NCBI RefSeq assembly: GCF_005222955.1
Contig: NZ_LWUA01000041.1
Location: 1 to 32,646 of the forward strand
Length of the DNA stretch: 32,646 bases
Source of the DNA: Blastococcus sp. CCUG 61487
GTDB taxonomy: Bacteria > Actinomycetota > Actinomycetes > Mycobacteriales > Geodermatophilaceae
Direction: 5' to 3'
Shown: positions 17,259 to 24,583 of the stretch, piece after piece
Position numbering within the stretch: position 1 is the stretch's first letter
Layout: every line of letters starts with the position of its first letter
Notes under the pieces: model-generated
What the model was told of the DNA's origin: nothing
The model's input: the letters and a program-made list of their open reading frames with translations, nothing else
The model's database searches: none
Translations under genes and position numbers: made by a program

Positions 17259-20200
17259 TCAGGCGCGTCCCGGATCCGCCGCGGCCCAGCGCAGCCAGCC
17301 CCGGACCCGGGACAGTCCGGCCGGGACCCTGGACGGCACCGGGAGCAGGCCCGCGACCACCGCCCCCAGGGCCACCACGGCGAGCACCTGGCGCGCCGTC
17401 CCCGTGCCCGCGGGGTCCACGAGCAGCAGCAGCCCGGCAGCGGCCAGCGAGCCCCCGGCTGCCACCGCCAGCGCAGCGGGTCGGTACCGGCGCAGCGGCG
17501 CCGTCACGGCCCAGAGCCCCAGGAGGGCGCCGACACCCACCGGGCCCGCCACGAACGCCATGCCGCCCACCGCGACGAGGGCGAGCACCACGTCCCGGAG
17601 CGGGGGCGCGGCCCGGTCCCGCCCGCCGGTCGGGAGCGTCCGGCCCGGCCGCACGGGGAGCAGGGCCAGGACGACGAGCATCCCGATGGCCAGTCCCCCC
17701 GCGAGCAGCGCCGTCCGGTAGGTGCTCCCGGGGGCGAAGTCGAGGACGACGGTGCCGGCCGGCCCGGCGGGGAGGACGTAGCCCTGCTGCCAGCCGTCCA
17801 CCACGACAGCGCGCAGCTGCCGGCCGTCGAGGGTGGCGGTCCAGCCGGGGTTGGTGTTCTCGGGGACGACGAGCAGTGCGTCCTCGTCGCGGACCCCGAC
17901 CGTCACCTCCCGGTGCTCGACGTCCCAGCGCGTCACGGCCGCCGCCTCCCGCGCCGCCGCGGAGGCGCCGGCGTCACCGCCGACCCGGGTGAGGGTGGCC
18001 GCGTCCACGGTGAGCGCCGCGGTGCCCGTCGCGACCAGTCGGTGCTCGCCCGCGGAGAGGTCCTGCAGCTCCGCGCCGTCGCAGAGGGTGAGCGGGACCT
18101 GCCGCATGGACCCGAGGGCGCCGAGGGTGGTCTCGAGCCGGGTGGCGATCGGGCGGCCGTCCAGCTCCAGCGCCGGCCCCTCGCCGCACGGCAGGAGCAC
18201 GGGGGTGTCCGCCGGCGCGGGCGGGTTCGGTCCGCCGACCTCGATCTCGCTGATGGCGATGCCCAGCGGACGCGTCCACAGGGTGTAGGGGTCGAAGGAC
18301 CTCCGCCGCTCGGCCGGCTCGACGGTGATCTCGAGGCGGTCGGTGACCACGGGCTCGAACCGCACGGTCCCCTCCCCGTCCGGCCGGACCGTGACCGACC
18401 GGTCGGCCGCGGCGACGGTGACCGCCTCCAGGACCGCCGCGCCCGGCTCCGCCAGGATGCGCAGCGAGTCGACCAGCCGCGGCTCGGGCCAGGCGAGCAC
18501 GATCGTCGGGCGCTCGTCCCCGCCGCCGGCCAGCCAGGAGGTGCGCGGATCGCCGTCCACGGCCGCGGCCGCACCCCCGCGCGGGTCGTACACCTCCACG
18601 CTGCTCGCCGCGGCCTGCGGCCCACCCCGGGCAGCGGCGAGGAGGGCGTCGAGCGCCGGACCCGGGCGGCCCGTCACGGCCACCGCGAGCTCGTGCTCGG
18701 CGTCGCCCACCGTCGAGAACGTCCGGTCGAGCGCCGCCGGCTCCTCGCCCAGGTCCACCAGCTCGGCGGCGCAGCGGACCAGCCCCTCCTGGACGGCGAG
18801 GCAGCCGGGGCGCCCGGTCCCGGCGTCGAAGGCGTAGGCGTCGGCCGCGGCGGAGGGGGTCGGGGTGACCACCGTCCGGCCGAGCGCGACCCCGGGGACG
18901 GCCAGCTCGGTCAGCACCAGCGCCGGCGCGCCGGGATCCTCCGTCGTCCCGCTGATCGTCAGGGTCCGGGTGGGCCCTGGGGGCAGCCGCAGCGCCTGGG
19001 GCTCCCCGCTGTCCCGCACGCGGACGATCGCGGATCCGGCGTCCGTCGTCACCCGCAGCCGCCGGGGTCGCTCACCACCGAGCTCCGCGCCGAGCACGAC
19101 GACCACCTCGGAGGCGTCGAACGATCGCTCGGTCGTCAGCCGCCACCAGTCCGGCCGGGGCCGGCCGGGGTCGGTGACCGCGGGCCGCCACGCGGTGCGC
19201 AGGTCGGAGTCGACGGCCGCCCACGGGTGGGAGCCGGGGTGGCTGCCGCCCACCCCGACGATGTCCGACGCCGAGCTCGACGCGGTGGGCGTGCCGCCGA
19301 GGTGCGCGACGACGCTCTGCGCCCGCGCCATTCCCGGCAGCAGGTAGTCCTGGTGCGGCCGGCCCTGGACCGGGAGCGCGTCCGCGGTCATCGCGGCCGA
19401 GAGCGCATCGGTCACCCGGCCGAAGTTCCGTTCCCGGCGCTGGAGGGCGTCGCCGACCATGACCGCCCCCGTCCCGCTCACCGGTTCCCCGGCGAGCAGC
19501 ACCGGGCGACCGGAGACCAGCCCCCGGTCCTCGAGCGCGAGCACCGTCTCCGGCCCGCCGTGCACGGTGACCGCCGACGCCAGAGGCGCCGTCCAGGCCC
19601 GGGGAGCGGGGTCGGCCACCGCGTAGATCTCGACCGCGGGCGCCGGGTCGCCGAGGCCGGCGTCGTAGACGGTGCGCGGCGGCAGGGCCGCCCGCGGGTG
19701 GTCGGCGCCGAAGGCGGCCACGCGGGTGATCCCGGGCGATCCGTCCAGGGCCTGGCGCACCAGCGCGGGACGGGTGGACTGGGTGTCCGTGGCATCGAGG
19801 TCGTTGCGCAGCACCAGGTGCGAGATCCCTGCCCGCGCCAGGTAGCCGGTCAGCCCCGCGGACCCCTTCCCGCTCGCCAGCCGACGCTCGATGGTGTCCA
19901 GCGTCCGGGTGTGCGCCTCCGGGGTCATCGGGAGGATCGACCGGACCTCCCACGGGGAGTCCGCCAGCGCCTGGAGCGGTTCGTCGGCCGGCCTGCCCCA
20001 CTCGTAGCTGCCGAAGTTGGACGCCGGTACCAGGAGCGCGCGCCCGCTCGGCTGCTCGGTGGCGAGGAAGTCCGCCGTCGCCTGCCAGTGCGCGGGGATG
20101 TCGGCGAAACCCGTCGGCGGCCCGATGCGCCCGGCCAGCGCCGGGGCCGTCGTCCCCGCCAGGGGCAGCACCACCGCCACGAGCGCGAGGGCGGCTGTCG

Positions 20201-21488
20201 TCCGTCCGGCCCAGGCAGCAGCGCGAGACCGGGTACCGCGCCGTCGCGCGGCCGCCACGAGGACGGCGGCGAGGTGCGCGAGCCCGAGCGCGAGCGGCAG
20301 GCGGAGCACCGGATCGAACTTGTGCACGTTCCGCAACGGTGCGAGCCCGTGATCGATCGCGTCGTGCAGCGATCCCGCCCAGACCCCTTCCACCGTGGCG
20401 AGGTGGCCCATCGACACCAGCGCCACCCCGATCAGCAGGCCCAGGACCAGCCAGGTGCGCTCGGGCAGGTCGCGGCGGGTGAGCCCCACGAGGCCCGCGA
20501 CGGCCACCCCGAGCGTGGCCGCGATCGGCCAGCCGTCGTGCAGGAGCGACCAGCCCGCCGGCAGGTGCGGACCCGTCGAGGGCGAGGCCATCGCGGCGAT
20601 CCAGTAGGTCGTCCCGCGCAGCACGCTGAGGACGTCGGTGTGCGCCGTCGTCGTCACGGCGGTCTCGACGTAGGGCAGGACCGTGGGGCTGTACCGGCCG
20701 AGCAGCAGCAGCGGCACGACCCACCAGAGCGTCGCGAGCCCGGCGCACAGGGCCCACCACCCGGCGAGCCGGCGGCGCAGCGGTCCCGCCGGCCGGGTGG
20801 CCAGGTAGAGCACCGCGAGCGGGAACACCGCCGCCGCGGCCACGGCGTTGACCCCGCCGGCGCCGAGGACCGCGAGCCCCGACAGCGCCGCGGCCCGCCT
20901 CGGCGAGCCGTGCCGGGACAGGCCCGCGAGCGGCACGAGCACCCAGGGAGCCAGCGCCATCGGGGTCACCTCCACCGAGGTGGCGGTCATCACCGAGAGC
21001 ATCCGGGGCGCCATCGCGTAGGCGATGCCGGCCAGCAGCACGGTCGACGGCGTCCCGATGCCGAGGCGGCGGGCGAGCAGCACCACGCCCAGGAACGCGG
21101 TGCACATGAGCGCCGCCAGCCACAGCCGCTGGACCACCCACACGGGGAGGCCGAGGAGGTGCCCGAGGGTGAAGAACGGGCCCATCGGGAAGAAGTAGCC
21201 GTAGGCCTGGTACTGCAGCTGCCCGGCGTACCCCTCCGCCTCCCAGAGCGAGGCCGCCCGGCCCAGGAAGTCGAGCGGGTCGACGGCCAGGTCGAGCTTG
21301 GTGTCCCCCACGATCTCGCCGGGCGCCTGCAGCAGGCAGAGCAGCACGAACCCCGCGCAGACCAGCGCCGGCGCCATCCGGCGCACCGTTGCCCGCGTCA
21401 GCGCCGGCCACGGTCGGCGGGCGACCGCCTCGGCCGCCGCGGGACGCGTCGCTGCGTCGTCGCGGCGACGCGTGTCGGTGGTCGTCAT
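17259..21488 (-). CDS. aftD: AftD-like alpha-(1->3)-arabinofuranosyltransferase (DUF3367)
   Basis: This 1409-aa protein is close to the length of mycobacterial AftD (Rv0236c, about 1400 aa), a GT-C enzyme that uses decaprenyl-phosphoryl-arabinose to branch arabinan. The N-terminal ~450 residues hold multiple membrane helices and the motif GDTKLDLAVDPLDFL, with its acidic residues in the first extracytoplasmic loop as expected for GT-C catalysis. Two F5/8-type carbohydrate-binding regions lie at about 735-860 (SHPWAAVDSDLRTAWRP) and 960-1075 (AAAVDGDPRTSWLAGG). Four more membrane helices follow after about residue 1258. I chose the ATG at 21488; a GTG at 21503 is an alternative, and neither has a good Shine-Dalgarno. 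The donor and acceptor in this organism are unproven. Confidence 0.88.
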   Translation of the reverse strand: MTTTDTRRRDDAATRPAAAEAVARRPWPALTRATVRRMAPALVCAGFVLLCLLQAPGEIVGDTKLDLAVDPLDFLGRAASLWEAEGYAGQLQYQAYGYFFPMGPFFTLGHLLGLPVWVVQRLWLAALMCTAFLGVVLLARRLGIGTPSTVLLAGIAYAMAPRMLSVMTATSVEVTPMALAPWVLVPLAGLSRHGSPRRAAALSGLAVLGAGGVNAVAAAAVFPLAVLYLATRPAGPLRRRLAGWWALCAGLATLWWVVPLLLLGRYSPTVLPYVETAVTTTAHTDVLSVLRGTTYWIAAMASPSTGPHLPAGWSLLHDGWPIAATLGVAVAGLVGLTRRDLPERTWLVLGLLIGVALVSMGHLATVEGVWAGSLHDAIDHGLAPLRNVHKFDPVLRLPLALGLAHLAAVLVAAARRRGTRSRAAAWAGRTTAALALVAVVLPLAGTTAPALAGRIGPPTGFADIPAHWQATADFLATEQPSGRALLVPASNFGSYEWGRPADEPLQALADSPWEVRSILPMTPEAHTRTLDTIERRLASGKGSAGLTGYLARAGISHLVLRNDLDATDTQSTRPALVRQALDGSPGITRVAAFGADHPRAALPPRTVYDAGLGDPAPAVEIYAVADPAPRAWTAPLASAVTVHGGPETVLALEDRGLVSGRPVLLAGEPVSGTGAVMVGDALQRRERNFGRVTDALSAAMTADALPVQGRPHQDYLLPGMARAQSVVAHLGGTPTASSSASDIVGVGGSHPGSHPWAAVDSDLRTAWRPAVTDPGRPRPDWWRLTTERSFDASEVVVVLGAELGGERPRRLRVTTDAGSAIVRVRDSGEPQALRLPPGPTRTLTISGTTEDPGAPALVLTELAVPGVALGRTVVTPTPSAAADAYAFDAGTGRPGCLAVQEGLVRCAAELVDLGEEPAALDRTFSTVGDAEHELAVAVTGRPGPALDALLAAARGGPQAAASSVEVYDPRGGAAAAVDGDPRTSWLAGGGDERPTIVLAWPEPRLVDSLRILAEPGAAVLEAVTVAAADRSVTVRPDGEGTVRFEPVVTDRLEITVEPAERRRSFDPYTLWTRPLGIAISEIEVGGPNPPAPADTPVLLPCGEGPALELDGRPIATRLETTLGALGSMRQVPLTLCDGAELQDLSAGEHRLVATGTAALTVDAATLTRVGGDAGASAAAREAAAVTRWDVEHREVTVGVRDEDALLVVPENTNPGWTATLDGRQLRAVVVDGWQQGYVLPAGPAGTVVLDFAPGSTYRTALLAGGLAIGMLVVLALLPVRPGRTLPTGGRDRAAPPLRDVVLALVAVGGMAFVAGPVGVGALLGLWAVTAPLRRYRPAALAVAAGGSLAAAGLLLLVDPAGTGTARQVLAVVALGAVVAGLLPVPSRVPAGLSRVRGWLRWAAADPGRA

Positions 21489-21752
21489 CCCGGCATCCAC
21501 CACGCCGGCCCGGCGGCGGCGCGCCGTCCCCCGAGATGCAGGGGCACCCCGCTCCCGCCTGTCCGCATCGGATCCCTCCGGTCGAGAACTCCGGAAGCTG
21601 TGCTCCCGGAGCCGAATCGCGAGGACCTTAGAGCGAAGAAGTGCTCCACGGTCCGCTGCCGGAGAAATGTGGAACCGAACGGGGACCGTCCTCGGGACGA
21701 TTCCTGCGGGCTATCGACGATTCGTGATCGAACGGTCATCCACGGTGATCGT

Positions 21753-21782
21753 CTGCCATTCACGCTTCAGGGTGAATGGCAG
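21753..21782. repeat. Perfect 11-bp inverted repeat
   Basis: CTGCCATTCAC at 21753-21763 is the exact reverse complement of 21772-21782, with an 8-nt spacer. It is not next to any gene end: the aftD start is about 265 nt to the left and the GT2 promoter about 145 nt to the right. It could be a regulator site for the divergent promoters or an RNA hairpin. Confidence 0.7.
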
Positions 21783-21926
21783 GACGGTCGACGACGAAGA
21801 AACGCACATCCGGTCACCGGGAAAAGCGCGCGTGACGGGCGGTGACACGACCACGCGACCCCGTCCAGGCCCCCGCCGTCGACGACCTCTCGCGTCGCTC
21901 ACCTGCGGCGATCGCTCGGCCATGGC

Positions 21927-21956
21927 TTGACCCCGTCGTGAGACGCAGACCATATT
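21927..21956 (+). promoter_or_regulatory. Predicted sigma-A-type promoter for GT2-GT4
   Basis: TTGACC (21927-21932, 5 of 6 to consensus) is followed by an 18-nt spacer and CATATT (21951-21956, 4 of 6). Transcription would begin near 21963, giving a leader of roughly 160 nt before the GTG at 22127. The call is from sequence match alone. Confidence 0.55.
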
Positions 21957-22100
21957 GGCGGCCCGTCAGCGAAACCGACGGGTCCGTCACCACCGTCGGA
22001 CCAGCAGGCCCCCCGTGCACTTTCGGCACCGGGAGGAACGATTTTCCCCGGCACCGGAGGGAGCACCAGGGACGTGGGAACCGAGTCGTGCGCCCGGTGT

Positions 22101-22118
22101 CCTGACCGCCCGGTCAGG
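22101..22118. promoter_or_regulatory. 18-bp palindrome overlapping the GT2 ribosome binding site
   Basis: CCTGACCG-CC-CGGTCAGG is a perfect 8-2-8 palindrome ending 8 nt before the GTG of GT2. The only Shine-Dalgarno-like sequence, AGGG at 22116-22119, lies in its right arm. As RNA it would form a 7-bp stem with a GCCC loop that hides the ribosome site; as DNA it resembles a TetR-type operator. Confidence 0.6.
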
Positions 22119-22126
22119 GCTGCCCT

Positions 22127-22993
22127 GTGAGCGCGGGCGCGGTCGCCGCCGGTGCCGCACCGGTGGTCTGCTCGTCCGCCACTGCGCGCAGCGAACGTCC
22201 CGTGCTGGTCCACCTGCGGGGGCAGCGTCCGCCGGCGTCCGAGCGCCGGGCACCTGCGCGCGAGACCCGGCCGACCGTCGACCTCGAGGTCGTGATCCCC
22301 GCCTACAACGAGGCGTCCCGCCTGCCGAACACCCTGCACCGCACCGTCGACTTCCTCCGCGAGCAGTCCTGGTCCTCCCGCGTGGTCGTGGTCGACAACG
22401 GGAGCTCCGACGGGACCGCCGACGTCGTCCGCGCCTTCGGCGCCGCGTCCGACGACGTACCGGTGGAGCTCGTGGGGTGCGCGCGGCCCGGCAAGGGCGC
22501 GGCCGTCCGGCGGGGTCTGCTGCGCAGCCGGTCGCGCTTCGTCGGCTTCTTCGACGCCGACCTGGCCACCCCTGTCGAGACCCTCTCCACCGTCATGGAG
22601 CACTTCGCTGCCGGTGCCGCGGCGGTCGTCGGATCCCGGCACGCGCCCGGGGCGCGGTTCGTCCAGCACCAGCCGGCCGCCCGGCAACTGGGCGGCACGG
22701 TGTTCCGCGCCATGACCCGCCGCCTGGTGGACGGCGTGCACGACACCCAGTGCGGCTTCAAGTTCTTCGAGCGGGCGGCGCTGGTGCCCGCGCTGGCGAC
22801 CTGCCGCACCACGGGCTTCGCCTTCGACGTCGAGCTGCTGCGCAACCTGCAACGTGCGGGGGCGGAGATCGTGGAGGTGCCGGTCGCGTGGAGCCACGCG
22901 ACCGGGTCGTCGTTCTCGCCGCTGCGCGACGGCGTCTCGGCGTTCCGCACCGTGCTCCAGCTGCAGCGCGTGGCAGGGAGGTCGGTGTCGTGA
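22127..22993 (+). CDS. Family 2 glycosyltransferase (polyprenyl-phosphate sugar synthase-like)
   Basis: This 288-aa GT-A enzyme resembles dolichyl-phosphate beta-glucosyltransferase/DPM-type proteins, which transfer a sugar from a nucleotide donor to a polyprenyl phosphate. Visible motifs are VIPAYNEASRLPNTL, VVDNGSSDGTADVV, GKGAAVRRGLL and the metal-binding DAD at residues 143-145 (FFDADLATP). GFKFFERAAL and TTGFAFDVELL follow. There is no C-terminal membrane domain. The GTG at 22127 gives about 50 residues before the fold; GTG at 22202 is an alternative. The stop codon overlaps the GT4 start as GTGA. It may supply a lipid-linked sugar to an envelope GT-C enzyme such as the divergent AftD-like protein. 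Confidence 0.88.
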   Translation: MSAGAVAAGAAPVVCSSATARSERPVLVHLRGQRPPASERRAPARETRPTVDLEVVIPAYNEASRLPNTLHRTVDFLREQSWSSRVVVVDNGSSDGTADVVRAFGAASDDVPVELVGCARPGKGAAVRRGLLRSRSRFVGFFDADLATPVETLSTVMEHFAAGAAAVVGSRHAPGARFVQHQPAARQLGGTVFRAMTRRLVDGVHDTQCGFKFFERAALVPALATCRTTGFAFDVELLRNLQRAGAEIVEVPVAWSHATGSSFSPLRDGVSAFRTVLQLQRVAGRSVS

Positions 22994-24441
22994 TCGACAA
23001 CTCGGAGCTCCTGCGCGGCTCCCGGATCCTCGTGCTCAACTGGCGCGACGTCCGCCATCCGATGGCCGGCGGAGCCGAGCAGTACATGCACGAGATCGGA
23101 TCCCGCTGGGTCGAGTCCGGTGCCCACGTCACCTGGCTGACCGCCGCCGTCACAGGGCGCCCGGGGCACGAACGGCTGGACGGGATGCACGTCCGCCGGG
23201 CCGGAGGGGCGCTGTCGGTCTACCCCCGCACGGCCCTCCGCGGCTGGCTCGCCCGCGGCCACTTCGACGCCGTCGTCGACTGCCAGAACGGCATCCCGTT
23301 CTTCTCCCCCCTCTTCGCCGGCCGCCGGACACCGATCGTGCAGGTGGTCCACCACGTCCACCAGGACCAGTTCGGCACCCACTTCCCGGCTCCGGCCGCC
23401 GCGCTGGGGCGGTGGCTCGAGGGGCCGGCGTCGCGCAGCGTCTACCGCGACCGGCCGATCGTCGCGGTCTCCCCGTCCACCCGCCACGAACTGCGCACCC
23501 GGCTGCGTTTCCGCGGCCCCGTCTTCGTCGTGCCGAACGGGACCGTCGACCTGCCGTCCCGGAACAGCCGGCGCGCCACGGAGCCGACCATCGTGCTGGT
23601 GAGCCGCCTCGTCGTGCACAAGCGCATCGACCTGCTGCTCGGCCACCTCAGCACCGTGGCCGACGCCGTCCCCGGGCTGCGGGTGGAGATCGTCGGCGAC
23701 GGGCCGGACCGGGCCCGGCTGCAGAACCTCACCGACGAGCTGGGGCTGCAGTCGACGGTCACCTTCCACGGGCGGACGTCGGACGAGGTCCGTGACGAGC
23801 TGCTCTCGCGGGCCTGGTTGACGACGTCCACCTCACAGGCGGAGGGCTGGGGCTGCGCCGTCCTCGAGGCGGCCGCATGGGGGGTGCCCTGCCTCGCGCT
23901 GCGCGTGCCCGGCGTCCGGGACTCGGTGCTCGACGGCGAGACGGGCTGGCTCGTGGACGAGCCGGGGCAGCTCGGCGCCGCGCTGACCGGTGCGCTGCGT
24001 CACGTGTCCGATCCCGTGCGGGCCGACCAGTTCGCCGAGTCGTGCCGGGCCTGGGCGAGCTGCTTCTCCTGGGACCGCAGCGCCGACCTGCTGGCCGGCG
24101 TCGTCAGCGCGGAGATCTCCCGCATGGCCGCCGTCACCGCCGGCCGGCCGGTGGCCCACCGGGAGGCCCGGTCCGACATCGCGGTGCTCGCCGTCGTCCC
24201 GCGTCCGGCGGCCGAGCTGTCCGCCGCGCTGCGCACCACCGACGAGATCGTGGCCGACGGGGAGCGGACCGCGGTCGTGCTGAACGGCTGCGACGAGACC
24301 GCCGCCGTGTCGGTGATGACCCGGCTCGGCGTCCGCCCGATCACCATGCAACTGATGGACAACCGGCTCGTGCTCGCCGGACCCACCGCCCCGCTGGCGC
24401 CGGGGTCGACGACAGGTCAGCTCGGGCTGCACACCGCCTGA
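22990..24441 (+). CDS. Family 4 glycosyltransferase with C-terminal extension
   Basis: This 483-aa protein has the two-domain GT-B fold of GT4 enzymes. The N-terminal domain carries GGAEQYMHEIGSRWVESGAHVTWLTA. The C-terminal nucleotide-sugar domain carries IVLVSRLVVHKRIDLLL, VEIVGDGPDR and the EX7E-type block EGWGCAVLEAAAWGVPCLA. The GT4 fold ends near residue 375. About 107 further residues (for example SDIAVLAVVPRP and VVLNGCDETAAVSVMTRLGV) form an extension I do not recognise. The start is GTG at 22990, overlapping the GT2 stop by 4 nt, so the two are translationally coupled. It probably extends a lipid-linked surface glycan; donor and acceptor are unknown. Confidence 0.9.
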   Translation: MIDNSELLRGSRILVLNWRDVRHPMAGGAEQYMHEIGSRWVESGAHVTWLTAAVTGRPGHERLDGMHVRRAGGALSVYPRTALRGWLARGHFDAVVDCQNGIPFFSPLFAGRRTPIVQVVHHVHQDQFGTHFPAPAAALGRWLEGPASRSVYRDRPIVAVSPSTRHELRTRLRFRGPVFVVPNGTVDLPSRNSRRATEPTIVLVSRLVVHKRIDLLLGHLSTVADAVPGLRVEIVGDGPDRARLQNLTDELGLQSTVTFHGRTSDEVRDELLSRAWLTTSTSQAEGWGCAVLEAAAWGVPCLALRVPGVRDSVLDGETGWLVDEPGQLGAALTGALRHVSDPVRADQFAESCRAWASCFSWDRSADLLAGVVSAEISRMAAVTAGRPVAHREARSDIAVLAVVPRPAAELSAALRTTDEIVADGERTAVVLNGCDETAAVSVMTRLGVRPITMQLMDNRLVLAGPTAPLAPGSTTGQLGLHTA

Positions 24442-24548
24442 CGTCCCGGCCCCGGCGGCCCGGATGAGACGCTTCGGGGGTCCGCGGGCATGCACCGGCC
24501 TCCACCGGTGTTGCGCCCTGCGATGGTCCGCCCACTCCGCGGCGTCGA

Positions 24549-24557
24549 CCCCCCCCC
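24549..24557. repeat. Nine-C homopolymer tract upstream of the helicase start
   Basis: A run of nine C residues lies 26 nt upstream of the preferred helicase start codon TTG 24584. It would be a slippage site if translation began further upstream, but is outside the coding region under the start chosen here. Confidence 0.6.
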
Positions 24558-24570
24558 AGCCGTGCACCCC

Positions 24571-24576
24571 GAAGGA
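24571..24576 (+). promoter_or_regulatory. Ribosome binding site supporting the TTG start of the helicase
   Basis: GAAGGA lies 7 nt upstream of TTG 24584. The in-frame ATG at 24464 has no such signal and would add 40 residues of Cys/Pro-rich sequence unlike any helicase domain. Confidence 0.55.
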
Positions 24577-24583
24577 CACCTGC

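Larger units (their letters stand above)
21489..22126. other. Divergent intergenic region between aftD and the GT2-GT4 pair
   Basis: This 638-bp stretch has no convincing gene; the open frames crossing it lack family features and codon-position bias. It is visibly less GC-rich than its flanks. It holds the 5' side of aftD, an 11-bp stem-loop at 21753-21782, a good plus-strand promoter at 21927-21956, and a leader of about 160 nt containing several short inverted repeats. It ends with a palindrome overlapping the GT2 ribosome binding site. Confidence 0.6.

Noticed and set aside
17913-21845. 1310-codon open frame on the plus strand opposite the aftD-like gene
   Set aside because: Its translation is Arg/Gly/His/Pro-rich without domains, as expected from the antisense strand of a very GC-rich gene. 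The minus-strand frame has clear AftD motifs and membrane helices.
21298-21930. Possible small genes in the aftD-GT2 intergenic region
   Set aside because: The frames are short, overlap each other, lack Shine-Dalgarno or -10 support and have no family features.
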